Shown here piece after piece: positions 1 through 7,514 of a stretch of DNA of 22,984 nucleotides. The stretch lies in the IMG/VR virus record IMGVR_UViG_3300042691_035074, positions 1 through 22,984 of that record. One strand, written 5' to 3'. Within the stretch, counting starts at the first letter, position 1, and every line of letters begins with the position of its first letter. The stretch comes from a virus. The translations under genes were made by a program, and so were the position numbers. Below the pieces are notes generated by a model. The model worked only from the letters and a program-made list of their open reading frames with translations, was not told the DNA's origin and ran no database searches.

Positions 1-2579
1 ATAACAGATTCGATCAAAATCCTGACATAGAAACAAGAAAAATATTAGAAACACTTAGAGATGATATATTAGTCAGTGACCTTGACACAGAATTCGGCAA
101 ACTGTTTTTTGTCTTAATAAATTATGTGTTTGACGAGCAAAAGTTTGTAGATTGGGTATTTAAAACCAGTTTTATAACTGCATATCAAAAATTAAATGCG
201 TTTACCCAACCTCAGATATTTTCCAATAACATTCAAACTTATTATAGACAATATTTAGAAGAAGTAAAACCTTACAGTACAACTATAAGAGAATTTGTTC
301 AAAATTATCAAGGATCAGACAACTTTACTGGTTACACTACAGATTTTGATGTTCCTCCTATATATGACACAGTTCTAAATATTAACAGAAGTCCTAGTGG
401 AGAATTTATCGAGGATGCCAGATATTTACAATTGCCTCAGTACAGGGACTGGTTATTTAGTTATGGATACTATATTGACAGTATTGAAGTTGTAAATGCA
501 GGTAGTGGATATACTGTACCACCGGTTATAACAATAACCGGAAGTTCAAATCAAAACAATGCAGTGGCAAAAGCATACATCACCAATGGGGCAGTAAGTA
601 GAATAGATTTACTCTATTCTGGATCAAATTATCTAAGTAATCCTGTGATTACAATTCAAGGCGGTAACGGTACAGGCGCAATTGCTAGAGCAAATTTAGC
701 AAATGATTATGTTAGAAAACTTAAAACTTACATCAAATATGATCGTATTACTTATGGAACTACAGTCATACCATGGGAACCTAACACCGCATTTGAACTA
801 GGTCAGATTGTAAATTATAACGGTAATGCGTATATTGTTAACAGAATAAATTATGTGTCGGGCTCGACATTTAATTTAAATGGGCTTACACTTTATGATG
901 TAGATAAATTTTTGAATGCAAATGATCGTATTCAAGCATATTATCAACCAGAATTAGGTTTGCCCGGCAAGGATTTTAGTCTATTAGAAGAAGGTATTGA
1001 TTATCCCGGGGTAAAATTAGAGGCTCCATTATATTCTGACAGTGGGGGGTTTGATCAGGGAGGATTCGACCTTATACCATTTGACCCATTCCAATTAGAT
1101 TCTGACGGAACTGTGGTTATCAGTGAAGATCTATTAGATACTGTGATTACTGGCAGTTATACAGACAGCACTTTGGGAATAAAACCAGAAGATATTATTG
1201 TTGATGGTGGTCCTTATGTTTACGATTACTATCGAACATGGACTGCTAATACATATTATGATAAAGGTGATTTAGTTAATTACGGAAATTTGGTTTATTA
1301 CACAGTAAACTCACATACTACATCTACAAGTTTTTCAACTACAGATTTTGCGCTTTACAATGTTGGTCCCTATGGTAGTCACGCACCAGAAGAATTATTG
1401 CCCGGGCGCGTTTATGATACATTAGAATTATCAGTTTACACTATTGCAGCAGATCCTACTTCAAGTGCATACAGTGATTGGCAAACTAATGCTGGAATAG
1501 GGGTAGATTATATTCAAGTAATAGATCCTGGTTTTGGATTTGACGCAAATACAGTGTATGTGGTTATAGAAGGTGGTGGCCCATTTGCTGATCCAGCAGA
1601 TGCAGGTGTAGTGCTTAACAGCAATGGATCTGCTGTAAGTTTCACTGTATTTGGATCTGGATCTGGTTACACTGAAACTCCTAACGTAGTTGTTTATGGG
1701 GCCAATATACAGCCAATTGTAGCCAGTTGTACAATGAAATTGCTTAATGCACCATCTGCTTCGGAACCATATCAAAAACTTGCATATAAAATATTCAAAG
1801 ACATGAATGATAATGTAAGTTATCTAAGAATTGACGGATCTGCATCTACCACTCTTACTCAAAATTTAAGTTTTTCCGATACTACAATACACGTTGCTAA
1901 TGCTGCAGTGCTTTCTACACCCGGTGCTAGTGGCACAAGTCCTGGTGTAGTTTGGATTAACGGTGAAAGAATTGTTTACTATTACAAGAATGATTCGGAC
2001 AATGTGTTGGGTCAACTAAGAAGAGGCACTAGCGGCACCGGGGCTAAAAATCACTTTATTGGAAACACCGTATATGATGGCAGTCAGGCACAAGTTATTT
2101 TAGATAGTGCAAATTATTCCTATACGCCGACTTCGAACGTTTCTTTATTAACTATAAACTACACAGGCAATATAACCACAGATACTAACACTGCACAAAT
2201 AATAGGAACAAATACAATTTTCACAGCAGAACTTAACCCCGGAAAACAAATTTTTGACATGGCCGGAACTTTGATTGGTACTATTGCAAATGTTACAAGC
2301 GACACTTCTGCAAATTTAACTACACCTGCTGCTATTACAAATAGTGATTATATTTTTGCCGGTTTTGGTACATTTTACACTGGAAATACTTATATTAGAA
2401 GTAACCTTTGGAACACAGTTGCCACAGATACTATAGAAACAGAAAGTGGATTAGATATTAGTACTGAGGCTGGAGATATTCTAGTAACCGAAATTCCAGT
2501 AGAAAATGCAAGAGCACCATTGTTTATGAGTAATAGCAGTATTCAGGTCAACTTTTTGAAACAGGGATTATTACCATAA
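1..2579 (+). CDS. Large virion structural protein, 5'-partial
   Basis: The reading frame is already open at the left edge (codons from base 3) and runs without a stop to TAA at 2577-2579, so the GTG at 126 is an internal codon, not the start. About 858 residues are visible. The first part (about nt 84-200) contains KLFFVLINYVFDEQKFVDWV, a pattern I associate with giant structural proteins of marine T4-like phages. Four Gly-Tyr-type beta repeats (of the form GSGYTxPPxVTI) lie at nt 474-542, 594-662, 1503-1574 and 1632-1700. Two segments at nt 774-839 and 1239-1307 (W-x4-Y/F-x2-G-x2-V-x-Y-x-G-x2-Y) resemble carbohydrate-binding modules of the CBM5/12 type. A third module near nt 1875-2085 has the VWINGERIVYYYK...LRRGTSGTGA pattern of phage tail proteins. 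A virion role (tail or baseplate-associated fibre) is inferred from these modules and from the fibre genes that follow; the exact position in the particle is unknown. Confidence 0.8.
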   Translation, partial: NRFDQNPDIETRKILETLRDDILVSDLDTEFGKLFFVLINYVFDEQKFVDWVFKTSFITAYQKLNAFTQPQIFSNNIQTYYRQYLEEVKPYSTTIREFVQNYQGSDNFTGYTTDFDVPPIYDTVLNINRSPSGEFIEDARYLQLPQYRDWLFSYGYYIDSIEVVNAGSGYTVPPVITITGSSNQNNAVAKAYITNGAVSRIDLLYSGSNYLSNPVITIQGGNGTGAIARANLANDYVRKLKTYIKYDRITYGTTVIPWEPNTAFELGQIVNYNGNAYIVNRINYVSGSTFNLNGLTLYDVDKFLNANDRIQAYYQPELGLPGKDFSLLEEGIDYPGVKLEAPLYSDSGGFDQGGFDLIPFDPFQLDSDGTVVISEDLLDTVITGSYTDSTLGIKPEDIIVDGGPYVYDYYRTWTANTYYDKGDLVNYGNLVYYTVNSHTTSTSFSTTDFALYNVGPYGSHAPEELLPGRVYDTLELSVYTIAADPTSSAYSDWQTNAGIGVDYIQVIDPGFGFDANTVYVVIEGGGPFADPADAGVVLNSNGSAVSFTVFGSGSGYTETPNVVVYGANIQPIVASCTMKLLNAPSASEPYQKLAYKIFKDMNDNVSYLRIDGSASTTLTQNLSFSDTTIHVANAAVLSTPGASGTSPGVVWINGERIVYYYKNDSDNVLGQLRRGTSGTGAKNHFIGNTVYDGSQAQVILDSANYSYTPTSNVSLLTINYTGNITTDTNTAQIIGTNTIFTAELNPGKQIFDMAGTLIGTIANVTSDTSANLTTPAAITNSDYIFAGFGTFYTGNTYIRSNLWNTVATDTIETESGLDISTEAGDILVTEIPVENARAPLFMSNSSIQVNFLKQGLLP
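474..1700 (+). repeat. Four degenerate GxGY beta repeats in the structural protein
   Basis: Four segments of about 23 residues, at nt 474-542, 594-662, 1503-1574 and 1632-1700, share the pattern I-x-V/L-x4-G-S-G/N-Y-x3-P-x-V/I-x-I/V-x-G. They are arranged as two tandem pairs about 0.9 kb apart, with a carbohydrate-binding-like module after the first pair and another before the second pair. The pairs therefore look like a duplicated block of the protein. The similarity is seen at protein level; the DNA has diverged. Confidence 0.6.
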
Positions 2580-2582
2580 ATA
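2575..2582 (+). promoter_or_regulatory. Possible T4-type late promoter box (CATAAATA)
   Basis: CATAAATA differs by one base from the T4 late-promoter box TATAAATA and lies 18 bases before the next start codon, overlapping the stop codon of the previous gene. A transcript from it would begin right at the ribosome binding site, which is tight. One-mismatch matches are common by chance in DNA this AT-rich, so this is only a candidate. Confidence 0.25.
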
Positions 2583-2586
2583 TAAC

Positions 2587-2593
2587 AAGAAGG
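2587..2593 (+). promoter_or_regulatory. Shine-Dalgarno site AAGAAGG
   Basis: AAGAAGG lies seven bases before the ATG at 2601 and supports that start for the fibre-like gene. It occupies most of the 21-base gap after the preceding structural gene. Confidence 0.6.
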
Positions 2594-2600
2594 TATTTTT

Positions 2601-3818
2601 ATGACAGTTAAAATAAGCGAATTAAACGAAATATCTGCAGCAAACTTAATTGCAAATACAACTGCTATTTTCCCAGTTGTCAGTGGAAATGCTACGATAG
2701 AAACTCTGAGAGCCAATTTATCTTCTATAACTGATTATATTTTTGCCAGCACAGTTACTACAGGCAACATAAATTTAGGAAATGTTGCAGGTACTGTTAG
2801 TAGGACTGCACCTGGCACTACAAACGAAAGAATAACTGTAAGACCTTCGATGAATATTAATGGTAGTGGTAGCGTTAACGCATTTGATTACGCAGCCATG
2901 GCGTATATGCTTGAGGGCAGTCCTGGTTCGAGTGGGAGAGTTACAAACTACCCTAACACCCCTTATGTTTTACAACATAAAACCAAACAGGCAACAGGCA
3001 TCATGATGTTAAACTGTTCTGTGTTCAGCGAATCTACTAACGATTATGCTGCACCGGGATTAGTGTATATCACAGCAGGTAACACTACACACATCAATGC
3101 ATATGTACGTATTGGCACTGATGTGTCTGATCCTGGCGATATTAAATTTTTCGGACAAGACATTAGAGCAAATGGTAATCTTACTGCTCCTAACGTAAGT
3201 GTAAGTTCTGTAACAATATCGACTGGCGCATATAGCGGAGCACTTACTGTGGCAGGCGGCGCCGGGATAGGCGGAAATCTATATGTAGGTCAAAACTTTA
3301 TTGTATCACAATATGCTAATTTGACTCAAGGAGCAACCTTAACTGGTAATTTATTTGTAAATGCCAATGCCAATGTTACAGGAAATTTACTTAGTACCAA
3401 TGCTAATATAAGAAGTAATCTTGTGGTAGGTAATACAATTACTGTTGGTAATACTGTAAGTTCATACAAATCGCAGACTACAAGTTTCTTTGTAGGGTCT
3501 CAATTATCGGATGGAATTGACATAGGTAATACAATCGCAGACGCAAATAATATGTCACTATGTTATATTGATACATCTTCTGGAGCAATAGCAGCAGATC
3601 TTGGTGCAAGTCAGACTGATGGATTTTTCAAAATATTTTATATGACTGCAGATGGGGGAGATTGCACGTTAACAGTTTCCCGGGCCGGATGGAAAAGCGG
3701 GGCATCAGGGACAATTACCTTCAATGACGTAGGCGATGGTTGTACTTTGGTTTATATGGGTTCCTTTGCTTTTGGTGCGTGGTATGCAGTGGGAACCAAT
3801 GGGGTCACATACGCTTAA
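2601..3818 (+). CDS. Tail-fibre-like virion protein
   Basis: This 405-residue protein starts at an ATG with a clear AAGAAGG site. It begins MTVKISELNEISAANL, a pattern typical of fibre proteins of marine T4-like phages (a short coiled segment attaching to the particle). The middle (residues about 85-190) is a globular Gly/Asn/Thr-rich part. Residues 208-231 carry the module TGAYSGALTVAGGAGIGGNL, followed by short TGNL/NAN repeats (about 236-285) expected to form an elongated beta fibre. The C-terminal 115 residues form a separate Gly/Asp-rich beta domain ending LVYMGSFAFGAWYAVGTNG, a likely tip. No enzyme motifs are visible. Its role is probably structural or receptor-binding, inferred from composition, the shared module with the fibre gene at 4627 and gene order. 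No membrane segment or signal peptide is seen. Confidence 0.75.
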   Translation: MTVKISELNEISAANLIANTTAIFPVVSGNATIETLRANLSSITDYIFASTVTTGNINLGNVAGTVSRTAPGTTNERITVRPSMNINGSGSVNAFDYAAMAYMLEGSPGSSGRVTNYPNTPYVLQHKTKQATGIMMLNCSVFSESTNDYAAPGLVYITAGNTTHINAYVRIGTDVSDPGDIKFFGQDIRANGNLTAPNVSVSSVTISTGAYSGALTVAGGAGIGGNLYVGQNFIVSQYANLTQGATLTGNLFVNANANVTGNLLSTNANIRSNLVVGNTITVGNTVSSYKSQTTSFFVGSQLSDGIDIGNTIADANNMSLCYIDTSSGAIAADLGASQTDGFFKIFYMTADGGDCTLTVSRAGWKSGASGTITFNDVGDGCTLVYMGSFAFGAWYAVGTNGVTYA

Positions 3819-3836
3819 ATAACCCTATAAAAAATC

Positions 3837-3986
3837 ATGATAAATACCAATACTGAAAAAGATTTACAAGAAAAAAAAGAATCAGAATCAAAAAAACCCG
3901 ATGAAAGTTCCGGTATTTATATTAGGGGTTTTTTAAAAATTACAGATCCAGAATCTGGTGAAACAATTATAGAAACTGGAAATTGA
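3837..3986 (+). CDS. Short protein sharing a motif with the downstream structural protein
   Basis: An ATG at 3837 opens a 49-residue frame ending at TGA 3984-3986. The first 24 residues are Lys/Glu/Ser-rich and probably disordered or helical. Residues 29-49 (IRGFLKITDPESGETIIETG then N) align without gaps to residues 9-29 of the protein encoded immediately downstream (IQGHVKIWCPDTGEILTDKR then N), with 8 of 21 identical (I, G, K, I, P, G, E, N) and several similar. This similarity is the main evidence that the frame is coding, because no good ribosome binding site precedes the ATG. It is in a different frame from the downstream gene, so it is not simply a detached start of it. It may be a duplicated, shortened copy acting as a small virion part or regulator; no function is known to me. 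Confidence 0.6.
   Translation: MINTNTEKDLQEKKESESKKPDESSGIYIRGFLKITDPESGETIIETGN
3891..3934 (+). other. Inverted repeat AAAAAACCC/GGGTTTTTT inside the short gene
   Basis: AAAAAACCC at 3891-3899 is perfectly complementary to GGGTTTTTT at 3926-3934, with a 26-base loop. A stem ending in a T run resembles a weak bidirectional terminator, placed between the fibre gene and the next structural gene. The same bases also encode part of the 49-residue protein, so the pairing could be a by-product of Lys-Pro and Gly-Phe codons in AT-rich DNA. The strand is nominal. Confidence 0.3.
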
Positions 3987-3987
3987 T

Positions 3988-3991
3988 AGGA
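3988..3991 (+). promoter_or_regulatory. Shine-Dalgarno site AGGA
   Basis: AGGA lies five bases before the ATG at 3997 and supports that start. It sits in the ten-base gap after the short gene. Confidence 0.45.
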
Positions 3992-3996
3992 TTAAA

Positions 3997-4590
3997 ATGT
4001 TAGATAAAAATGATGCAATGATTCAAGGTCATGTTAAAATTTGGTGCCCCGACACTGGTGAAATTCTGACAGATAAACGCAATGCTATTCATTATGAAAA
4101 TATGAGTGAAAGTCTTGCCCAAAGTATTGGCAATAAAAGCACAGGATTCATCAGTAGAATGGCTTTTGGTAATGGCGCCACAGCAATTGATACAACTGGG
4201 GTAATCACATATTTGCCTACTAATACATTCGGACAAAGTGCAAGTTTATATAATCAAACCTATAGTAAAATAATTGATAATACTAGTGCATTAAACACAG
4301 ATCCTATTAGAAATTACATCGAAATTCGTCATACTCCTGGAACTATATATTCAGACATTTTTATTAGTTGTCTATTAGATTACACAGAACCTAGCGGGCA
4401 ACAAGCATTTGATAACAGTGCGTCAATGAGTGGAACTTATGTATTTGATGAATTGGGTTTATTAAGTGAAAACGGTAGATTACTTACTCATGTGGTATTT
4501 CATCCCGTACAAAAATCCTTAAATAGATTAATTCAAATCGATTACACAATTAGAATTCAAAGCCTGACCAATTTGAGTACTAACCTATAA
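3997..4590 (+). CDS. Phage structural protein with GxxKIxxPxTGE N-terminal motif
   Basis: This 197-residue protein starts at an ATG with an AGGA site. Residues 9-38 (GHVKIWCPDTGEILTDK followed by NAIHYENMSE) match a pattern I recall from structural proteins encoded near the fibre genes of marine T4-like phages. The rest is predicted to be mostly beta (for example SDIFISCLLDYTEPSGQQAF and GTYVFDELGLL), ending in a strand-rich segment VQKSLNRLIQIDYTIRIQS. There are no catalytic motifs, signal peptide or membrane segments. Placement between two fibre-type genes suggests a baseplate, tail or fibre-connector role. The assignment as structural is reasonable; the precise part of the virion is not known. 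The N-terminal motif recurs in the small gene just upstream. Confidence 0.65.
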   Translation: MLDKNDAMIQGHVKIWCPDTGEILTDKRNAIHYENMSESLAQSIGNKSTGFISRMAFGNGATAIDTTGVITYLPTNTFGQSASLYNQTYSKIIDNTSALNTDPIRNYIEIRHTPGTIYSDIFISCLLDYTEPSGQQAFDNSASMSGTYVFDELGLLSENGRLLTHVVFHPVQKSLNRLIQIDYTIRIQSLTNLSTNL

Positions 4591-4598
4591 ATTAGCAG

Positions 4599-4606
4599 GA
4601 TAAATA
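4599..4606 (+). promoter_or_regulatory. Possible T4-type late promoter box (GATAAATA)
   Basis: GATAAATA differs by one base from TATAAATA and lies 20 bases before the ATG at 4627, in the 36-base gap between two structural genes. This gap position is like that of the box before 2601. The match is weak evidence in AT-rich DNA. Confidence 0.3.
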
Positions 4607-4626
4607 TTAAAAAGTGGAAATAGCAA

Positions 4627-6243
4627 ATGGCTTATAATATTACTTTAACAAACGGCAATTTACTTGCAACAATTGCCGACGGAACGGTAAACACAACATC
4701 TACCCCATTGACTTTAGTTGGTAAAAACTATGCCAACTATGGACAGTTCTTGAACACCAATTATGTTAGAATGTTGGAAAATTGGAATAATGATTCCGAA
4801 CCCACAAATGCATTAGAAGGACAACTATGGTGGGATAGTGCAGGTTCCGGCGGAAATCTTAAGGTTCTCACAGGAACTGATTGGAGAACCATTGGTAGTA
4901 TTACTGCTAACGCAACCGCACCGCAATATCCAGTAACTGGTGCTGGATGGTGGGACACAGTAAATAACCAGTTAGGAGTTTATGATGGCGGCGATTGGGT
5001 AGTAGTTGGCCCAGCATTTACTTCAACTGGTGGAAGTGTTACTCCTGAACAAATCACTGATAACACAGATGTAGCGCATAATGTGTTAAGTGTAAACATC
5101 GGTGTTACTAGAGTTGGTATTATCAGCAAAGATGCAACTTTTACACCACAAACAGTAATTTCTGGATTTAGTCAAGTCAAACCCGGATTCCAATTAGCAT
5201 CGGGAACAGATTTTAAATTTCAAGGCAACACAACTAACTCTGATCAATTGGGTAATATTGCAGCAGCAAACTATGCAAGAAATGATGTTGACAGTTTCTT
5301 TACTGGCGTAGTTGTGGTAAACAATGCAAATGGATTAAAAGTAGGTACGTCTAATAATTTTATTATCAAACAAAGTGGTACAACTTCGTTATTATTTAAT
5401 AATTATATTGATGCAGACACCAAAATTCAAGCCAATGTAGGCGGTGTTCCTTTTGACGCTATCACTATTAACGGAGAATATGGTAGCACCACAATTGCTA
5501 ATTTACAACTAACTGGTGCTTTAGAAACTACTGGATATATTCAAACTACTCAGGGTAGTCAAGCAACCAGTAATGCAACAGGTGCATTAAGAGTAGTAGG
5601 CGGAATTGGTTTAACTGGTAATATCTTCACTAGTAATAGTATCCAAGCAAATGGTAATGTTACTGTATTAGGCAATTTATATTCAGGAAATGCAAATGTA
5701 ACTTCTTATCTGTTTATAAATGGCACAGAAAATGCAACCAGTAACGTAACTGGTGCAGTAAGAATTTTAGGCGGCATGAGTGTGCAAGGAAATATACGTT
5801 GCGTTGGTAATGTCAGAGGCGACTATATTATTGGAAGTTCTATCACAGCACTATATGCTGACTTGGCAGAAAGATTTGAAGCAGATGCATATTACAGTCC
5901 AGGCACAGTGCTGACTATGGGCGGGTCTGCAGAAGTGACTTTAGAAGATCGTGAACTCAGCGATGACATTTTAGGTGTAGTGAGTACAAAGGCAGGTTAT
6001 TTAATGAATGCTGCAGCAGGAGATGATGATACCCATCCACCTATTGCGGTTACTGGTCGGGTACCGGTTAGAGCAATTGGTCAAGTTCGAAAAGGTGATA
6101 GACTAGTAAGTGCAGGAAATGGTCTAGCCAGAGTAGCAAAAAAATCTGAAATAACTCCTTTTAATGTTATCGGTCGTGCACTAGAAAATAAGTATACAGA
6201 AGACGAAGATTTAGTGCTTTGTATAGTAAAATTAAATAGTTAA
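4627..6243 (+). CDS. Tail fibre protein with conserved C-terminal domain
   Basis: This 538-residue protein begins MAYNITLTNGNLLATIADGT. Residues 31-130 have two related modules, EGQLWWDSAGSGGNLKVLTG (64-83) and GAGWWDTVNNQLGVYDGGDW (105-124), often found at the start of marine phage fibres. Two near-duplicate repeats, ATSNATGALRVVGGIGLTGN (313-332) and ATSNVTGAVRILGGMSVQGN (370-389), build the shaft. The C-terminal part (about 409-538) starts YADLAERFEADAYYSPGTV and ends DLVLCIVKLNS. This domain is widespread at the end of phage fibres; it resembles intramolecular-chaperone or peptidase G2-like ends, but I cannot identify a catalytic residue and do not claim cleavage. The role is most likely host recognition. 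It is followed after 12 bases by another virion-type gene. Confidence 0.8.
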   Translation: MAYNITLTNGNLLATIADGTVNTTSTPLTLVGKNYANYGQFLNTNYVRMLENWNNDSEPTNALEGQLWWDSAGSGGNLKVLTGTDWRTIGSITANATAPQYPVTGAGWWDTVNNQLGVYDGGDWVVVGPAFTSTGGSVTPEQITDNTDVAHNVLSVNIGVTRVGIISKDATFTPQTVISGFSQVKPGFQLASGTDFKFQGNTTNSDQLGNIAAANYARNDVDSFFTGVVVVNNANGLKVGTSNNFIIKQSGTTSLLFNNYIDADTKIQANVGGVPFDAITINGEYGSTTIANLQLTGALETTGYIQTTQGSQATSNATGALRVVGGIGLTGNIFTSNSIQANGNVTVLGNLYSGNANVTSYLFINGTENATSNVTGAVRILGGMSVQGNIRCVGNVRGDYIIGSSITALYADLAERFEADAYYSPGTVLTMGGSAEVTLEDRELSDDILGVVSTKAGYLMNAAAGDDDTHPPIAVTGRVPVRAIGQVRKGDRLVSAGNGLARVAKKSEITPFNVIGRALENKYTEDEDLVLCIVKLNS

Positions 6244-6248
6244 AAGGG
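6243..6248 (+). promoter_or_regulatory. Shine-Dalgarno site AAAGGG
   Basis: AAAGGG, overlapping the stop codon of the fibre gene, lies seven bases before the ATG at 6256 and supports that start. Confidence 0.5.
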
Positions 6249-6255
6249 TATTGAA

Positions 6256-7188
6256 ATGACATATGCCAGTGGCGGATTAATTCAAGCATCAGATTACAAT
6301 GGATTTGCGGGTGGATCCGCCGGCGCAAATGTTAGTGGACAGATTAACACCGTTTGGGGAATTGGTAGAGGTAATGCTGGATACGGACAAACTGCAGTGG
6401 CAAACGTTAGCGCATCGACCACAGTTACCGCTGCACAGTGGGCTAGTTTAATAAATACGGTTAATGGAGCAAGAAAACACCAGTCTGGTGCAGGATATTC
6501 AAATATTAGTGTTCCTACTGCAGGAACAACAATTTCGTTTATTAGTACATTATCTTCTACTCTAACTGCTGCTTATACTAACAGAATACCTGTTACAACA
6601 AATTCATCAAGCGCAACTTCAACCAAAAATATAACAATAAATGTTAGTGCTGGGGTGGCAGGAAGCGGATCTGTGACATGGACTGTGACATTTGCCTCAG
6701 TGGATCAATGTAGATATTTTTGGAATGCTGGTGGGTACGTTTATGTGTATTACAACAGTTTTACAAATTCAGGAGGAACTTCGCGCGGTACTAGCATTCA
6801 AACCTTAGCTCAAACAAATTATAATTATAAAGTAATGTTAGCTAATTCATTTAATGCCAGAGTAGGTACTGGAGGTACAGTAGTAACTGATACGACTACT
6901 GGTGGTTATTATGGACAATCTACAAGTCCTACAGAAAGATGCCGAATAAACAGTACTAGTTATTATTCGGGAGATTATATCTATCTTAATGTAAACACTA
7001 ATGGTACTGCTGGATCATACGGTGCTAATGGCAATACCATTACTTTAACATTTGGTGCATATTCTGCTAGTACTGGTAGCACCCAACCTTCAGATAGTAT
7101 AAATATAACTTTAGCTATGACTTGTGCTATAAACCCCCCAGCAACTACATATATTGCTAATACTTGGGGAACTCCAACCGTTGGTTAA
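6256..7188 (+). CDS. Virion-type protein, Gly/Ser/Thr/Asn-rich
   Basis: This 310-residue protein begins MTYASGGLIQASDYNGFAGG and continues with VNTVWG-like and GYGQTAVANV segments, a signature I associate with virion proteins of marine T4-like phages encoded beside the fibres. Residues about 50-75 (VTAAQWASLINTVNGARKHQ) are probably helical; the remainder is low-complexity and beta-rich, with many Gly, Ser, Thr and Asn and few charged residues (for example SKNITINVSAG-type strands and TNGTAGSYGANGNTITLTFG). There is no catalytic motif, signal peptide or membrane segment. A fibre tip, adhesin or capsid/tail decoration role is inferred from composition and position. The function is not known to me. 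Confidence 0.65.
   Translation: MTYASGGLIQASDYNGFAGGSAGANVSGQINTVWGIGRGNAGYGQTAVANVSASTTVTAAQWASLINTVNGARKHQSGAGYSNISVPTAGTTISFISTLSSTLTAAYTNRIPVTTNSSSATSTKNITINVSAGVAGSGSVTWTVTFASVDQCRYFWNAGGYVYVYYNSFTNSGGTSRGTSIQTLAQTNYNYKVMLANSFNARVGTGGTVVTDTTTGGYYGQSTSPTERCRINSTSYYSGDYIYLNVNTNGTAGSYGANGNTITLTFGAYSASTGSTQPSDSINITLAMTCAINPPATTYIANTWGTPTVG
7098..7105 (+). promoter_or_regulatory. Exact TATAAATA late-promoter-like box
   Basis: TATAAATA at 7098-7105 is an exact match to the T4 late-promoter box. It lies inside the 3' end of the preceding gene and about 95 bases before the ATG at 7200, so it could drive the small gene and the long overlapping modification block after it. It is an intragenic octamer in AT-rich DNA and may be chance. 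Confidence 0.3.
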
Positions 7189-7199
7189 TTTAAAAAATT

Positions 7200-7514
7200 A
7201 TGAATAGTGTTTCTCAATTAGTTGAGCAAGTGAAACTTGCTACCGATTATCAAATCAATAAAAGAATCTTAAGAGAACGTGTATTAACAGAACTACATAT
7301 GCCATACAATAATGGTATGTTTTTATTGACGCCTGAATTACTATCATTTGCCGCAACATGGCCCAATGATATATTATATCTTGAAGACACTTATCAAAAT
7401 CCAATTGAAATACACAGACAAGAGTTTTTAGACAAAGCCCGTGCACACTATCAACAAGCAATGAATGAATGGCATCAAAAGCATGAAGAACTTAAACGAA
7501 TTAGGAAAGTCTAG
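7200..7514 (+). CDS. Small conserved phage protein next to the tail genes
   Basis: This 104-residue protein has a helical N-terminus (SVSQLVEQVKLATDYQINKR), a central part ERVLTELHMPYNNGMFLLTP, and a charged helical C-terminus (QEFLDKARAHYQQAMNEWHQ followed by a Lys/Arg/Glu tail). It is followed by an overlapping glycosyltransferase-type gene. No known domain is recognised, but its size, location at the end of the fibre block and helical make-up would fit a small tail-associated protein or a fibre-assembly chaperone; this is inference only. No clear ribosome binding site precedes the ATG at 7200, which lies 11 bases after the preceding stop. Confidence 0.6.
   Translation: MNSVSQLVEQVKLATDYQINKRILRERVLTELHMPYNNGMFLLTPELLSFAATWPNDILYLEDTYQNPIEIHRQEFLDKARAHYQQAMNEWHQKHEELKRIRKV

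Larger units (their letters stand above)
3222..5802 (+). repeat. Shared fibre module (GALxVxGGxGxxGN) in two genes
   Basis: The same module occurs at nt 3222-3293 in the first fibre gene (SGALTVAGGAGIGGNL) and twice in the second, at 5563-5631 and 5734-5802. The latter two copies agree at 13 of 23 residues and are 171 bases apart. The span given covers all three copies and the genes between them. Such modules commonly build beta-rich fibre shafts and offer sites where fibre segments can be exchanged. Confidence 0.55.

Noticed and set aside
126-128. GTG as the start of the large structural protein
   Set aside because: The frame is open to the left edge of the window (from base 3) with protein-like sequence, so the gene begins outside it.
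1461-1775. A 104-residue reverse-strand frame inside the large structural protein
   Set aside because: It is a shadow of the real gene on the + strand, with no start signal and a composition typical of reverse translations of Tyr/Gly/Thr-rich coding DNA.
3819-3836. CTATAAAAA near 3824-3832 as a late promoter of the short gene
   Set aside because: It has one mismatch, sits too close to the start codon, and similar A/T runs are frequent in this DNA.
4000-4236. A 78-residue reverse-strand frame opposite the structural gene at 3997
   Set aside because: It is fully opposite a supported gene, with no ribosome site and no recognisable similarity.
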